DNA of 14,125 nucleotides, from contig CATMVR010000049.1 of assembly GCA_950075905.1 (NCBI GenBank), positions 1 through 14,125 of the forward strand, in the 5' to 3' direction. The notes beneath the pieces were generated by a model. That model was not told the DNA's origin. It worked only from the letters and a program-made list of their open reading frames with translations, and did not search any database. Position 1 is the stretch's first letter, and each line of letters opens with the position of its first letter. Of this stretch, positions 1-7,601 are shown piece by piece. The DNA is from an uncultured Persicitalea sp. (GTDB taxonomy: Bacteria; Bacteroidota; Bacteroidia; Cytophagales; Spirosomataceae). Both the position numbers and the translations under genes were made by a program.

Positions 1-516
1 GATGGGGTTCCTCAGCCAATCCTCATTTTTGACCTTTGGTGCTTTTATCTTTTCAGGTTTGATAAACGACCAGTGAGGCTGGTACTCAGCACCATCCTCA
101 ATCCACTTGATTAAAATGGCTTTTTCCTTAACAGTAAGTGACAGGTGGGACTCCGGCGTAGGCATGAGCATCTCCGGGTCCTGCGAAAGAATACGTTGCA
201 CAGCCATACTTTTACCACTATTGCCGGGAACAATAGCGTGGTAACTCTTGTCTTCGCCCAAAGCCCGGTAGGCTTCTTCGGCTATATCAAGCCGCAGGTC
301 GGCTTTTCGTTTCTTGGCATCGGGACCGTGGCAGGCAAAGCACTTGTCGGAAAGAATGGGCTTCACGTCATAGTTGAAATCCAGTTTGCCGGGCAGCAGG
401 TCGTAGGCTTGTCGTACGTCCGGCGGCAGGTCGGAGCCGCAGGAGGCAAGCAGAAAGGTGAGGCTGCAGGCAAATAACAGTGAAAAGGCTTTCATCAACT
501 TCTGAATAGTATTCAT
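1..516 (-). CDS. PSCyt1-domain (DUF1549/DUF1553-class) cytochrome lipoprotein, N-terminal part
   Basis: The frame is open from an ATG at 516 to the left edge (172 codons), so only the N-terminus is seen. The protein has a signal peptide with a lipobox (L-A-S-C, Cys26). A single c-type haem motif follows (Cys59-F-A-Cys62-His63, then GPD), then the spaced text A-D-L-R-L-D, a P-G-N-S segment and L-M-P-T-P-E-S. It ends in a H-W-S-F-I-x-P linker and W-L-R-N-P-I. This order is that of planctomycete-type cytochrome C domain proteins (PSCyt1), which normally continue into DUF1549 and DUF1553. The family is found in Planctomycetes and Bacteroidota; its biochemical role is poorly defined and often linked to oxidative polysaccharide degradation loci. 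A second in-frame ATG at 495 (M-K-A-F-S) gives a more ordinary signal peptide and may be the true start. The domain call is firm, the function is not. Confidence 0.88.
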   Translation of the reverse strand, partial: MNTIQKLMKAFSLLFACSLTFLLASCGSDLPPDVRQAYDLLPGKLDFNYDVKPILSDKCFACHGPDAKKRKADLRLDIAEEAYRALGEDKSYHAIVPGNSGKSMAVQRILSQDPEMLMPTPESHLSLTVKEKAILIKWIEDGAEYQPHWSFIKPEKIKAPKVKNEDWLRNPI

Positions 517-591
517 GGATCGTACATAAAGTACTTTTAAAAAGAATTATGCAAGTTCCCGGGATGGAAAGCTGATGTTCTATGGTGATAA

Positions 592-599
592 CAAAAGTA
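592..599 (-). promoter_or_regulatory. Possible Bacteroidota -7 box for the PSCyt1 gene
   Basis: The minus strand reads TACTTTTG, a full match to the Bacteroidota sigma-A -7 consensus TAnnTTTG, about 75 bases before the start at 516. I see no TTTG at the usual -33 spacing, so this is a weak prediction. Confidence 0.28.
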
Positions 600-751
600 T
601 CCCTCCCACCAAATTTACCTGTTATCCCAAGCCTATTTCGGGCGGATTGTCGATAATGAATTATTGAACTATATCCATGAAGTTGCATTTCTCCTGTTTG
701 CCGCCGGAATCAGGATGCTGGAAACCCAGCTAAGGACTTCCAGAGCCTTGC

Positions 752-763
752 ACAATCGATTGT
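752..763. repeat. Perfect 12-base palindrome, possible operator
   Basis: ACAATCGATTGT is perfectly self-complementary and lies in non-coding DNA 236 bases before the PSCyt1 start. It could be a binding site for a dimeric regulator, but a single copy of this length can occur by chance. Confidence 0.25.
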
Positions 764-831
764 TCAATGAAGAATACTCAAATAAGTGTCTTACCCCTGT
801 TTTAAAAAAAATCTTTGCAGAAATTTCGCTC

Positions 832-1995
832 CTATTGAGCCATGACCTGGGGGGCTTGTTCCCGTTGCTGGTGCCGGAAGAAAAGCCGCGAAACAGGAAT
901 GAATACCAACCCTGAAAAGGCAAACGCCAGAAACGAATACCGCAAACCCACCGCGTGCGCCAGATACCCAATGAGCGGCGGGCCGGCCAGCATGCCGAGG
1001 GTAGCGTAGGTGGCTACGATGGAAATGGCCATACCGGGCGAGTACTTCTTAGATCCGCCGGCCAGCGCGTAGGTCATGGGCACAATGGCGGCGGTGCCAA
1101 AACCCGTCAGCGAAAAGCCCAGCAGGGTAGTCCAGAAGGTAGGGAGCAGTACGGCGAGGCCAATGCCCGCTACCACAAAAACCGAGCTAATCAGGTAGGT
1201 AGTCTGCATACCCAGACGATCGATGATGCGGTCGGAGAAAAACCGTGAGAGGGTCATGCAGGTCATGAACGTGAGGTAGCCGTAGGTAAAAATCCGGACG
1301 TGGAGTACCTCGCGGAAAAAGATGCCGCTCCAGTCGAACATACCGCCCTCGCAGACGGCTGCAAAAAAGATGAGGATTCCCAGGTACAGAATATAGGGGT
1401 CGGGTTTACCCAGTATGAGTTTGTTTCCCTGACTGCTCCGGTCTTTCTTCATCAGTGACCGGAAAGAGAAGAGTGTAACGCCCAGGCTCAGGGCGGCCAC
1501 CAGGGCCAGATGCACTTCGATGGAAACACCCCTGGCGATCATCAGGGTACAGAAGCCTACCCCGGCAATGCCCCCGGCGCTCCACAGGCCGTGCATGGAG
1601 CCCAGGATTTTCTTTTCGAAGAGCTTTTGCAGGGAGATTGCCTGCGTGTTGGCCGATACGCTGAATATGCGCATGGTAAACGAAAACACGCTGATGGCCG
1701 CAATGAGGCTAACCAGCGAAGTAGCCAGGCCAATGAAAGCCAAGGCAATAGAGTTGAGGGCAAAAGCCGCCGTGAGGGGTACCCGGCTATCGAAACGCCC
1801 GATGAGCCAGCCCGAAATGGGCAGCCCAATGAGCGAACTGATGGGCATAGCCAGCAATACGGTACCCATCTGGGCTTCGTTGAAACCATAAAACGTCTTG
1901 ATGGTAGGTATGCGGGACGCCCAGGTCGAAAAAACAAAACCTGATATGAAAAAGAAAATGCTGAGAAAGATCCGTTGGGTGTTCCGTTGCTCCAT
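832..1995 (-). CDS. MFS transporter, YbjJ-like
   Basis: This is an inner-membrane major facilitator superfamily permease of 387 residues, the usual length for a 12-helix MFS protein. Hydrophobic segments occur throughout, and the first helix reads F-F-F-I-S-G-F followed by F-S-T-W-A-S-R-I-P-T-I-K (about residues 15-33). That text resembles the start of E. coli YbjJ and related putative sugar or drug permeases. A cytoplasmic loop with G-R-F-D-S-R around residues 65-70 matches the conserved loop 2-3 motif of the superfamily. The substrate cannot be read from sequence. The gene stands alone: a probable terminator lies upstream at 2071-2105, and a 315-base gap lies downstream. Start ATG is at 1995; there is no Shine-Dalgarno sequence, as is common in Bacteroidota. 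Confidence 0.88.
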   Translation of the reverse strand: MEQRNTQRIFLSIFFFISGFVFSTWASRIPTIKTFYGFNEAQMGTVLLAMPISSLIGLPISGWLIGRFDSRVPLTAAFALNSIALAFIGLATSLVSLIAAISVFSFTMRIFSVSANTQAISLQKLFEKKILGSMHGLWSAGGIAGVGFCTLMIARGVSIEVHLALVAALSLGVTLFSFRSLMKKDRSSQGNKLILGKPDPYILYLGILIFFAAVCEGGMFDWSGIFFREVLHVRIFTYGYLTFMTCMTLSRFFSDRIIDRLGMQTTYLISSVFVVAGIGLAVLLPTFWTTLLGFSLTGFGTAAIVPMTYALAGGSKKYSPGMAISIVATYATLGMLAGPPLIGYLAHAVGLRYSFLAFAFSGLVFIPVSRLFFRHQQREQAPQVMAQ

Positions 1996-2070
1996 GGCTG
2001 TCCGAATTTTGGTGCAAATATCCGCAAAGGGCCGGAAATATATGTGCCAGGGAGCGAAAAAGGGGCAATG

Positions 2071-2105
2071 AAAAATATCCCCCGGCCACAGGGTGGAGGG
2101 GGGAT
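2071..2105 (-). terminator. Probable intrinsic terminator of the six-gene hydrolase unit
   Basis: ATCCCCC (2077-2083) pairs with GGGGGAT (2099-2105), and inside it CCAC (2086-2089) pairs with GTGG (2093-2096) around a 3-base loop. On the minus strand the hairpin is followed by A and five T residues. It lies 158 bases after the esterase stop and upstream of the MFS start, so it would separate the two transcripts. The long 3' stretch and short T-run lower confidence. Confidence 0.45.
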
Positions 2106-2262
2106 GGCTGCTATCAACTTCAATCTGTGTTTTTGATGCTTAAATGGCTCATTAAATATGAGTGATTCCTGCCATGATTGCGTACGATTAATTCTGATTT
2201 TATTTGTACCAGTTTGTAGGCGGGATGAAGACTACATATGCCCTGGCAATGAGAAGATGGTT

Positions 2263-3495
2263 TTACTTTTCCTCCTCTATAAGCTTTTCCAGCTTCTGTT
2301 TTGTGTGAGATAGTTCTTTAATAGATAGTGACCGGGTGTAGTTTTCTATGGCTTTTTGCTTCTCACCCATGGCGGCATAGCAATCCGCCAGACTGTCGTA
2401 GACGTTGGCGCTGCCGGGGTAGTTTTTGACGTTGAGCTGGAAGAGGGACTTCGCTTTTTTCCAATGTTTAAGCGACATAGACATGTACCCTAGTGAGTTA
2501 ACGTAGGGCTCGGGAGGCAGTACCTGATACTTCATTCGCTGAGTGACGGTATTGAAATGAGTGGTAAGGACGGTGGTAATGTCAAATTCTTTGTTTAGGT
2601 AAGCATTAAGCTCCATCGGGATCTTATAATAACTGAAAATAAACCTCAACGCATCATGCGTACTGATCAGCGGCACAGAGCCATGGTCGTCCCTGTCGTA
2701 GTAATGGGAGTGATAGGTTAACCCACTCTTTGACGATTGTTTGACCACATCCGCCAGTTGGAATATTGTGCGGGTATGCTCTGTATAGGAGGAAGTATCT
2801 TCCTTTATTTGTTGAACTGTAATGCTCGAATTGAGGGCATTGGCTGTGGCCAGATACAAAGTTTTATCCTGAAAGCTTTTTTGCTTTAACACTGATTCCG
2901 CCTGCCTGATTAACTTTTGCTTATCCCACCACATACTCGGATCAATAGCTACGTACGCGTTGAACAGCTCGGTATGATGAATGAGGGTATTGACGACCGT
3001 CAGCCCACCAAACGAATGACCGATTAGCGTCCGGTAGGAGGTAGTTGGGTACAGCGAATCAATATGCGGAATGAGTTCTTTTTTCAGAAACTCCGTAAAC
3101 TTCTCACCCCCGCCCGATTCTTTCAGGAAATCTGCATTACCAAAGGGGTCATAGTCGGAGTGAGTGGGAGTTAGGTCACGCGTACGGTTAGTATTGGTGA
3201 TACCCACCAGAATCATCTCGGGCAGAACGGTATTGCCGTTCACCTGGCTTAGTTGCTGGACCATCCCCATTACCGAGTAAAAGTGCGCCTCCCCATCCAG
3301 CAGATATACTACCGGATAGCGCTGGGGTAGAAATATCCCCTTTTGTATTTCTTCGGGTACATACACCCATACTTTCCGGGTTTCGCCCAGAATGTTGGAG
3401 TAGAGACTGTCGACATGCCCAACCGTGATACTAGTGGAGGGCGTTTGAGCCTGAGTGGTGATGGCTACTAATAGTAGAATGATTAGCTTTTTCAT
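2263..3495 (-). CDS. Exported alpha/beta-hydrolase esterase with C-terminal TPR region
   Basis: This 410-residue exported hydrolase has an N-terminal Sec signal (cleavage near A-Q at 16-17). The putative-esterase domain (PF00756 type, the fold of siderophore esterases and esterase D) spans roughly residues 25-295. Visible landmarks are V-V-Y-L-L-D-G near 62-68, the nucleophile elbow G-H-S161-F-G-G, I-D-P-S-M-W-W at 184-190, and D-D-H271-G-S as the probable catalytic His. Residues 330-400 look like one or two tetratricopeptide repeats (Y-M-S-M-S-L-x-x-W-x-x-A-K, then L-A-D-C-Y-A-A-M-G-x-x-x-x-A-I). It follows the M20D gene by 44 bases and is the last gene of the six-gene unit. The fold is sure; the ester substrate is unknown. 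The TPR may bind a partner or place the enzyme in a complex. Confidence 0.9.
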   Translation of the reverse strand: MKKLIILLLVAITTQAQTPSTSITVGHVDSLYSNILGETRKVWVYVPEEIQKGIFLPQRYPVVYLLDGEAHFYSVMGMVQQLSQVNGNTVLPEMILVGITNTNRTRDLTPTHSDYDPFGNADFLKESGGGEKFTEFLKKELIPHIDSLYPTTSYRTLIGHSFGGLTVVNTLIHHTELFNAYVAIDPSMWWDKQKLIRQAESVLKQKSFQDKTLYLATANALNSSITVQQIKEDTSSYTEHTRTIFQLADVVKQSSKSGLTYHSHYYDRDDHGSVPLISTHDALRFIFSYYKIPMELNAYLNKEFDITTVLTTHFNTVTQRMKYQVLPPEPYVNSLGYMSMSLKHWKKAKSLFQLNVKNYPGSANVYDSLADCYAAMGEKQKAIENYTRSLSIKELSHTKQKLEKLIEEEK

Positions 3496-3539
3496 TGAGG
3501 ACAGGGGTTAAATGAATGAATTACTGTTCTGGTACCTGT

Positions 3540-4859
3540 TCAACGGACAGCGGCCCCGCCCTTCCATTGCTCCATATAATTTACTGTCAGGTGGCTGAGG
3601 GCCTTGACGCCCAGCAGAAAACCGCTTTCGTCCAGGTAAAAGTCAGCGGTATGGTGCCCGGCTACTTCCTCACGTTTTTTTCCTTTGGTCATCGCTCCTA
3701 GGTAGAAGTACAAGCCGGGTACCTGCTCCTGAAAAAAGGAAAAGTCTTCGGCACCGGTGTCCAAAAGATTTGATTTCACCTTCTCTTTGCCCGCCAAGGT
3801 TTCCAATACGGGTAGCATCTGATCGGTAAGTGCCGGATCGTTGTAAGTTACCGGGCACTGATTCTGAATGGAGACTTCCGCCGTGGCACCAGCGCTTTGG
3901 GCGATATGCGTGGCTATTTCCTGAATGCGATGGTGGACGAATTGCTGAGTCTCCGGACTAAATGTTCGAATGGTGCCGATCAGGGTGGCCTCCTCCGGAA
4001 TGATATTCACCCGGTTACCTCCCTGAATGGCACCCACAGTCACCACGGCGGGGGCTTTGACTAGGTTGACATTGCGGCTTACGATGGTCTGTAACCCGAT
4101 GAGCACCTGAGCCGCCGTGACCATAGGATCTACCCCGCCCCAGGGGTAAGCCCCGTGAGAGCCTTTCCCTTTGATCTTTATTGAATAGTTGTCGCTGGCC
4201 GCCATCAAAGCACCGGAGCGGTAAATCAGCGTGCCCACTTCTGTATTTGCGCTCATGTGCAGACCGAATATGGCATCTACCCTGGGGCTATCCAGTACCC
4301 CTTCTTTTACCATCAGTTTAGCTCCGCTATCTTCTCCCGTGGGAGTTCCCTCCTCGGCGGGTTGAAAAATAAACTTGACGGTGCCTTTCAGCTCGTTTTT
4401 GTTTGCAGCCAGTACCTCGGCCACGCCCATCAGAATGGCTACGTGGGCATCGTGCCCGCAGGCGTGCATTACGCCGGTAGACTGCCCGTTGAATTCGGTG
4501 GTGACGAGCGACTTAAACGGCACATCCGTCCGTTCGGTGATGGGCAGGGCGTCCATGTCGGCCCGGAGGGCCACCACTGGTCCCGGTTTGCCCCCTTTGA
4601 GTAAGCCCACTACGCCCGTGTGTGCCACCCCAGTTTTCACCTCCATGCCCAGCGACCGTAGGTGGGTCGCTACTTTTTCGGCGGTACGAAACTCGCGGTT
4701 GCCCAGTTCGGGGTGCTCATGGATGTCGCGCCGCCATTCGATGACCTTTTGCTCGATGGCTTCGGCTTTCTGGTCGAGTCGGGTTTTTAGTGGCTGCGAT
4801 TGAGCAAACAGGCCGGAAATGAATACAATGAGGAGTATACTTGTCTGTAAAGTTTTCAT
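3540..4859 (-). CDS. Exported M20D metallo-amidohydrolase (hippurate hydrolase/IAA-amino acid hydrolase type)
   Basis: This 439-residue enzyme hydrolyses amide bonds of N-acyl amino acids or related compounds using two metal ions. A signal peptide occupies about residues 1-19 (L-F-A-Q). Motifs in order are D-I-H-E-H-P-E-L-G at 45-53, R-A-D-M-D-A-L-P at 99-106, H-A-C134-G-H136-D137-A-H, the glutamates in Q-P-A-E-E (E169/E170), G-L-H201-M, and G-H402-H403-T-A-D-F. The Cys-x-His-Asp set and the spaced Glu and His are the metal ligands of the M20D branch. A dimerisation lid begins near residue 225 (G-K-G-S-H-G). M20D enzymes are usually cytoplasmic in Gram-negatives, so the clear signal peptide is worth noting. 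The gene is 47 bases after the S9 peptidase gene and 44 before the esterase. Confidence 0.93.
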   Translation of the reverse strand: MKTLQTSILLIVFISGLFAQSQPLKTRLDQKAEAIEQKVIEWRRDIHEHPELGNREFRTAEKVATHLRSLGMEVKTGVAHTGVVGLLKGGKPGPVVALRADMDALPITERTDVPFKSLVTTEFNGQSTGVMHACGHDAHVAILMGVAEVLAANKNELKGTVKFIFQPAEEGTPTGEDSGAKLMVKEGVLDSPRVDAIFGLHMSANTEVGTLIYRSGALMAASDNYSIKIKGKGSHGAYPWGGVDPMVTAAQVLIGLQTIVSRNVNLVKAPAVVTVGAIQGGNRVNIIPEEATLIGTIRTFSPETQQFVHHRIQEIATHIAQSAGATAEVSIQNQCPVTYNDPALTDQMLPVLETLAGKEKVKSNLLDTGAEDFSFFQEQVPGLYFYLGAMTKGKKREEVAGHHTADFYLDESGFLLGVKALSHLTVNYMEQWKGGAAVR

Positions 4860-4906
4860 GTGAGTCGGTTCTGTCCAATTTATTGCTAACTTTTTGAACT
4901 CTGAGG

Positions 4907-6931
4907 CTAATCCCCTTTTGGTATTGAGGTTAGGCCAGACGCGGCAGTTTTACGGCCTAAATAGAGGTTAAACCATTCGATGGTGCGTTCCCATACATCC
5001 TGCATAAACTTAGGCTCTGTGAACCCATGTGCTTGCCGGGGGTAGGTCACCATCTGGGTAGGTACGCCAAGCCGTTGCAAGCCCCGGTGCAGTTGAAATC
5101 CTTGTTCGGGTGGTACCCGGTCATCGGCCATGCCGTGGATGACTAGTGTGGGTGTTTTGGCTTTTTTGATATGGGACATAGGCGAATGCTGGTTATAAAC
5201 GTCCTGATCATCCCAGAAATCTCCACCGAAGTAAAAGACCAAATGATTCGGTACATCAGTGGTACCGTTAAGGCTTACCAGATTCGTGACAGCTGCCCCC
5301 GCCATTACTGCCTTAAACCGGTTCGTTTTGGTGATTATATTGGCCGTCATATACCCCCCATAGCTCCAACCGGTCCCAACCAGGCTATCCGGGTGGGCTA
5401 GCCCCATGTCGATGACCTTGTCTACCCCCGCCATCAGATCCTCGTAGTCGTTATTGCCCCAATCGCGGTAGTTGGCCATCCGGAACTCTGCTCCGTAGCC
5501 GGTACTGCCACGGGGATTAGGGCGCAGCACAAAATAACCCTTTTGCGCGAAGGCCTGTATCGGATAGGCAGCTATCCCGGCTGTATAGGTTTGCGCGAAA
5601 ACGCCCGCCGGACCACCATGCACATTCAGCATCAGCGGGTACTTCCGGCCGGGCTGGTAGTTGGCCGGATAGGTCAGCAGACCTTCAATCGTATATTTTC
5701 CGTCTTTGGCCTTCCAGCTTACCAGTTCGGTACGGGCATGGGTTTTACCCTTTAAAAAATCACTATGAATATTGGTCAGTTTACGGCCGGTGGGACTGGT
5801 AAGGTTGGCCAAGTACACCTCAGTTGGTGTTTCGGGGGTCTCATACAGGTACACCATATCACCTTTTCTGTTTTGCATAAATGTATAAGCTATACCCTTT
5901 TCAGGAACAGTCCAACGAGAGAGGGCTCCTCCCGCCGCTGAAAGCAGGTAAAAGCCTGTTTGAGAACCCAACGCTTCCTGGATCAAGACTGAACGGCTGT
6001 CTGGCGTCCAGCCAACAATCAATGGACTATCATCAGGAGTTCGATTTAACTTTTGTGCAATACCACCAACAGCCGGTATAATATATACCTCATCCTTTCT
6101 TGTATGGTCAGTAATCCCACCATCCGAAACATAGGCAATAGACCTGCTGTCTGGGGAATAAACCGGATTTGTGTCCATGCCCTTGCTGGCTACGAGCAGT
6201 TGTACGGTTCCACTATCAGCCGGTACGGTATAAATATCATTATCTCTCCGAAAGTTAATCCAGGCACTGGGTTGGTGGGCAAAGGCAATAGCCTTACCAT
6301 CCGGTGCCCAGTCGAACATCGTAACGTGGAAGGCACCTTTCGTCAGCCGCTTTACCGGGTACTGGCCCTTTTCATCTTTTGCGAGGCTTACTGTATACAG
6401 GTGAGCGTTCCGAAAGTCATCTACAACGGACCAGTCCCGGCGCTCCTTGCGGCCTTTCTCCTCCTGGTCGGTGAGCGGCTCGGCCATGGTAAAGGCAAGG
6501 CGTTTGCTGTCGGGGGCCCATTGGTAAGTGCCAATGTTTTCCTTCACCGTCGTAATAGGCCAGGCTTCTCCGCCCGACAACCGCAGCAGGTACAACTGAT
6601 TTTTACCATCTTTTCCCCGCGCTGAGGTATAGCTCAGATACTGCCCGTCGGGCGAGAATTGCGGATTGGTACAGGATTTATCGCCGAAGGTAAACTGAGC
6701 ATTGATTTTACCATCGGTACTAACGACATAAATGTGCGTTAGGAAATCTGATGTTTCGCCTTCCATGCGGGCGGTCGCTACGGTATACGCTACCAGCCGT
6801 CCGTCTTCCGATAGGGCAGGGCTAGACACTCGTTTGTATTTGATAATCTCGGCCGGCGTCCAGGGAGTCTGGGCCAGTGAACTGGTCAGGAGACAGCTCA
6901 GAAAGAGTACTGTTAGAAAATGTGTTTTCAT
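4907..6931 (-). CDS. Exported S9 prolyl-oligopeptidase-family peptidase (DPP/acylaminoacyl peptidase type)
   Basis: This 674-residue serine peptidase is predicted to act outside the cytoplasm (signal peptide 1-21, ending S-L-A-Q). The N-terminal half (about 25-385) is a TolB/WD40-like beta-propeller, with repeated F-S-P-D-G, W-A-P-D-S and Y-S-P-D-S blades. The C-terminal half (about 400-665) is an alpha/beta-hydrolase peptidase domain: N-V-H-G-G-P-A at 436-442, P-N-P-R-G-S-T-G-Y-G at 471-480, nucleophile G-W-S523-Y-G-G-Y-M, the Asp in M-A-D603-D604-R-V-P, and the His in Q-A-H635-G-F. Family members cleave short peptides, often after proline or at acylated N-termini; lasso-peptide isopeptidases are also S9 members. 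It lies between the NTF2-like gene (48 bases away) and the M20D gene (47 bases away). Exact specificity cannot be read. Confidence 0.94.
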   Translation of the reverse strand: MKTHFLTVLFLSCLLTSSLAQTPWTPAEIIKYKRVSSPALSEDGRLVAYTVATARMEGETSDFLTHIYVVSTDGKINAQFTFGDKSCTNPQFSPDGQYLSYTSARGKDGKNQLYLLRLSGGEAWPITTVKENIGTYQWAPDSKRLAFTMAEPLTDQEEKGRKERRDWSVVDDFRNAHLYTVSLAKDEKGQYPVKRLTKGAFHVTMFDWAPDGKAIAFAHQPSAWINFRRDNDIYTVPADSGTVQLLVASKGMDTNPVYSPDSRSIAYVSDGGITDHTRKDEVYIIPAVGGIAQKLNRTPDDSPLIVGWTPDSRSVLIQEALGSQTGFYLLSAAGGALSRWTVPEKGIAYTFMQNRKGDMVYLYETPETPTEVYLANLTSPTGRKLTNIHSDFLKGKTHARTELVSWKAKDGKYTIEGLLTYPANYQPGRKYPLMLNVHGGPAGVFAQTYTAGIAAYPIQAFAQKGYFVLRPNPRGSTGYGAEFRMANYRDWGNNDYEDLMAGVDKVIDMGLAHPDSLVGTGWSYGGYMTANIITKTNRFKAVMAGAAVTNLVSLNGTTDVPNHLVFYFGGDFWDDQDVYNQHSPMSHIKKAKTPTLVIHGMADDRVPPEQGFQLHRGLQRLGVPTQMVTYPRQAHGFTEPKFMQDVWERTIEWFNLYLGRKTAASGLTSIPKGD

Positions 6932-6979
6932 GATTGACAGGATTTAGGAATTAAGATTTAGTAAGCATCGACCCACATC

Positions 6980-7525
6980 TCACTCTCCCTTCTTTCCAGC
7001 ACTCCCCACCGGGGTCAACTGATACCCCTGCTGCTGGGCCACGCTGAGCCGGTCGTAGTAGATGCGACTTCGTACCAGTTTACCTTCCCGCACCTGTGCC
7101 TGTATGTGATAGGGGAAAGTAATTTTTTTGCCATTCTGGGTAAAGGAGTAATCTCCCCAGACAGACACCCAGTCGCCCGTGAAAGGACCCTCTTTTACCC
7201 GGAATGTATTAGCGACTGCGGTCACTCTGCGGTTTTGCTGTGTCTTGTAGTTTTGCTGCCAAATCTCCATATCCTGATTCAGCGTGGTTGAGTCGGTCAG
7301 GGAGGGACCGTAGTTTTTGTAGTTCGGCAGGGCCAGGCTTCGTGCTTTGTCCTGATTACCAGAGACGATAGCCTGGATGTAGTCCGTAACAACTTTGATG
7401 TCCCGGTCGGCGTTGGGGTTTTCGGCAACTGTTTCCTTGTAGGACTGCGCTCTTGACGAGTTTGAGAATGAACAAAGCGTGGCTACCAGTAGGGTAACGG
7501 AGAGGAAAAGGTTCGTCGTTTTCAT
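6980..7525 (-). CDS. Exported NTF2/SnoaL-like small protein
   Basis: This 181-residue protein has a signal peptide (about 1-27, ending S-R-A-Q) and an NTF2-like alpha+beta cone domain at about 38-160. Visible parts are the opening helix D-I-K-V-V-T-D-Y-I-Q-A-I-V-S-G-N, the helix around Y-K-N-Y-G-P, and C-terminal strands with W-V-S-V-W-G-D-Y and the H-x-Q-x-Q-V-R-E-G-K-L turn. NTF2-like proteins range from small isomerases or hydrolases to non-catalytic binding partners, and I see no decisive catalytic set here. The sequence around its start codon is identical over 15 bases to that of the first gene of the unit. Its place between a DUF885 gene and an S9 peptidase gene suggests an accessory role in the same process. 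Function unknown. Confidence 0.75.
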   Translation of the reverse strand: MKTTNLFLSVTLLVATLCSFSNSSRAQSYKETVAENPNADRDIKVVTDYIQAIVSGNQDKARSLALPNYKNYGPSLTDSTTLNQDMEIWQQNYKTQQNRRVTAVANTFRVKEGPFTGDWVSVWGDYSFTQNGKKITFPYHIQAQVREGKLVRSRIYYDRLSVAQQQGYQLTPVGSAGKKGE

Positions 7526-7601
7526 AGGGGATTGAGGTAGTTTAGGTTGAGAAATACGTTTGTATTAAAAGAGTTGAAAGAAAAGCGAATCATCTTTGGC
7601 A

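Larger units (their letters stand above)
517..831. other. Gene-free stretch between PSCyt1 gene and MFS gene
   Basis: These 315 bases separate two minus-strand genes. No reading frame here looks like a protein. The stretch holds the possible -7 box at 592-599, a perfect 12-base palindrome ACAATCGATTGT at 752-763, a short inverted repeat ATAAT-GA-ATTAT at 653-664, and an A-run at 803-811 just after the MFS stop. The A-run has no convincing stem beside it. The separation suggests that the PSCyt1 gene has its own promoter. Confidence 0.5.

Noticed and set aside
145..477. Plus-strand open frame of 110 codons at the left end
   Set aside because: It is antisense to the PSCyt1-domain gene, whose haem motif and lipobox show which strand is coding.
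801..831. T-run on the minus strand right after the MFS stop as a terminator
   Set aside because: The eight-T stretch has only the small GAAATTTC palindrome before it and no GC-rich stem, so I did not call a terminator.
1557..2123. Open frame of 188 codons on the minus strand overlapping the MFS start
   Set aside because: It overlaps the well-supported MFS gene in another frame, has a composition unlike a folded protein (proline, arginine and serine rich) and matches nothing I recognise.
6053..6625. Plus-strand open frame of 190 codons antisense to the S9 peptidase
   Set aside because: It lies wholly inside a gene with clear propeller and catalytic motifs and shows no family features; a product of the codon pattern of the true gene.
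4907..6931. Lasso-peptide isopeptidase within a lasso biosynthesis cluster
   Set aside because: The S9 fold allows it, but no precursor, B or C biosynthesis genes or TonB receptor are present in the window.
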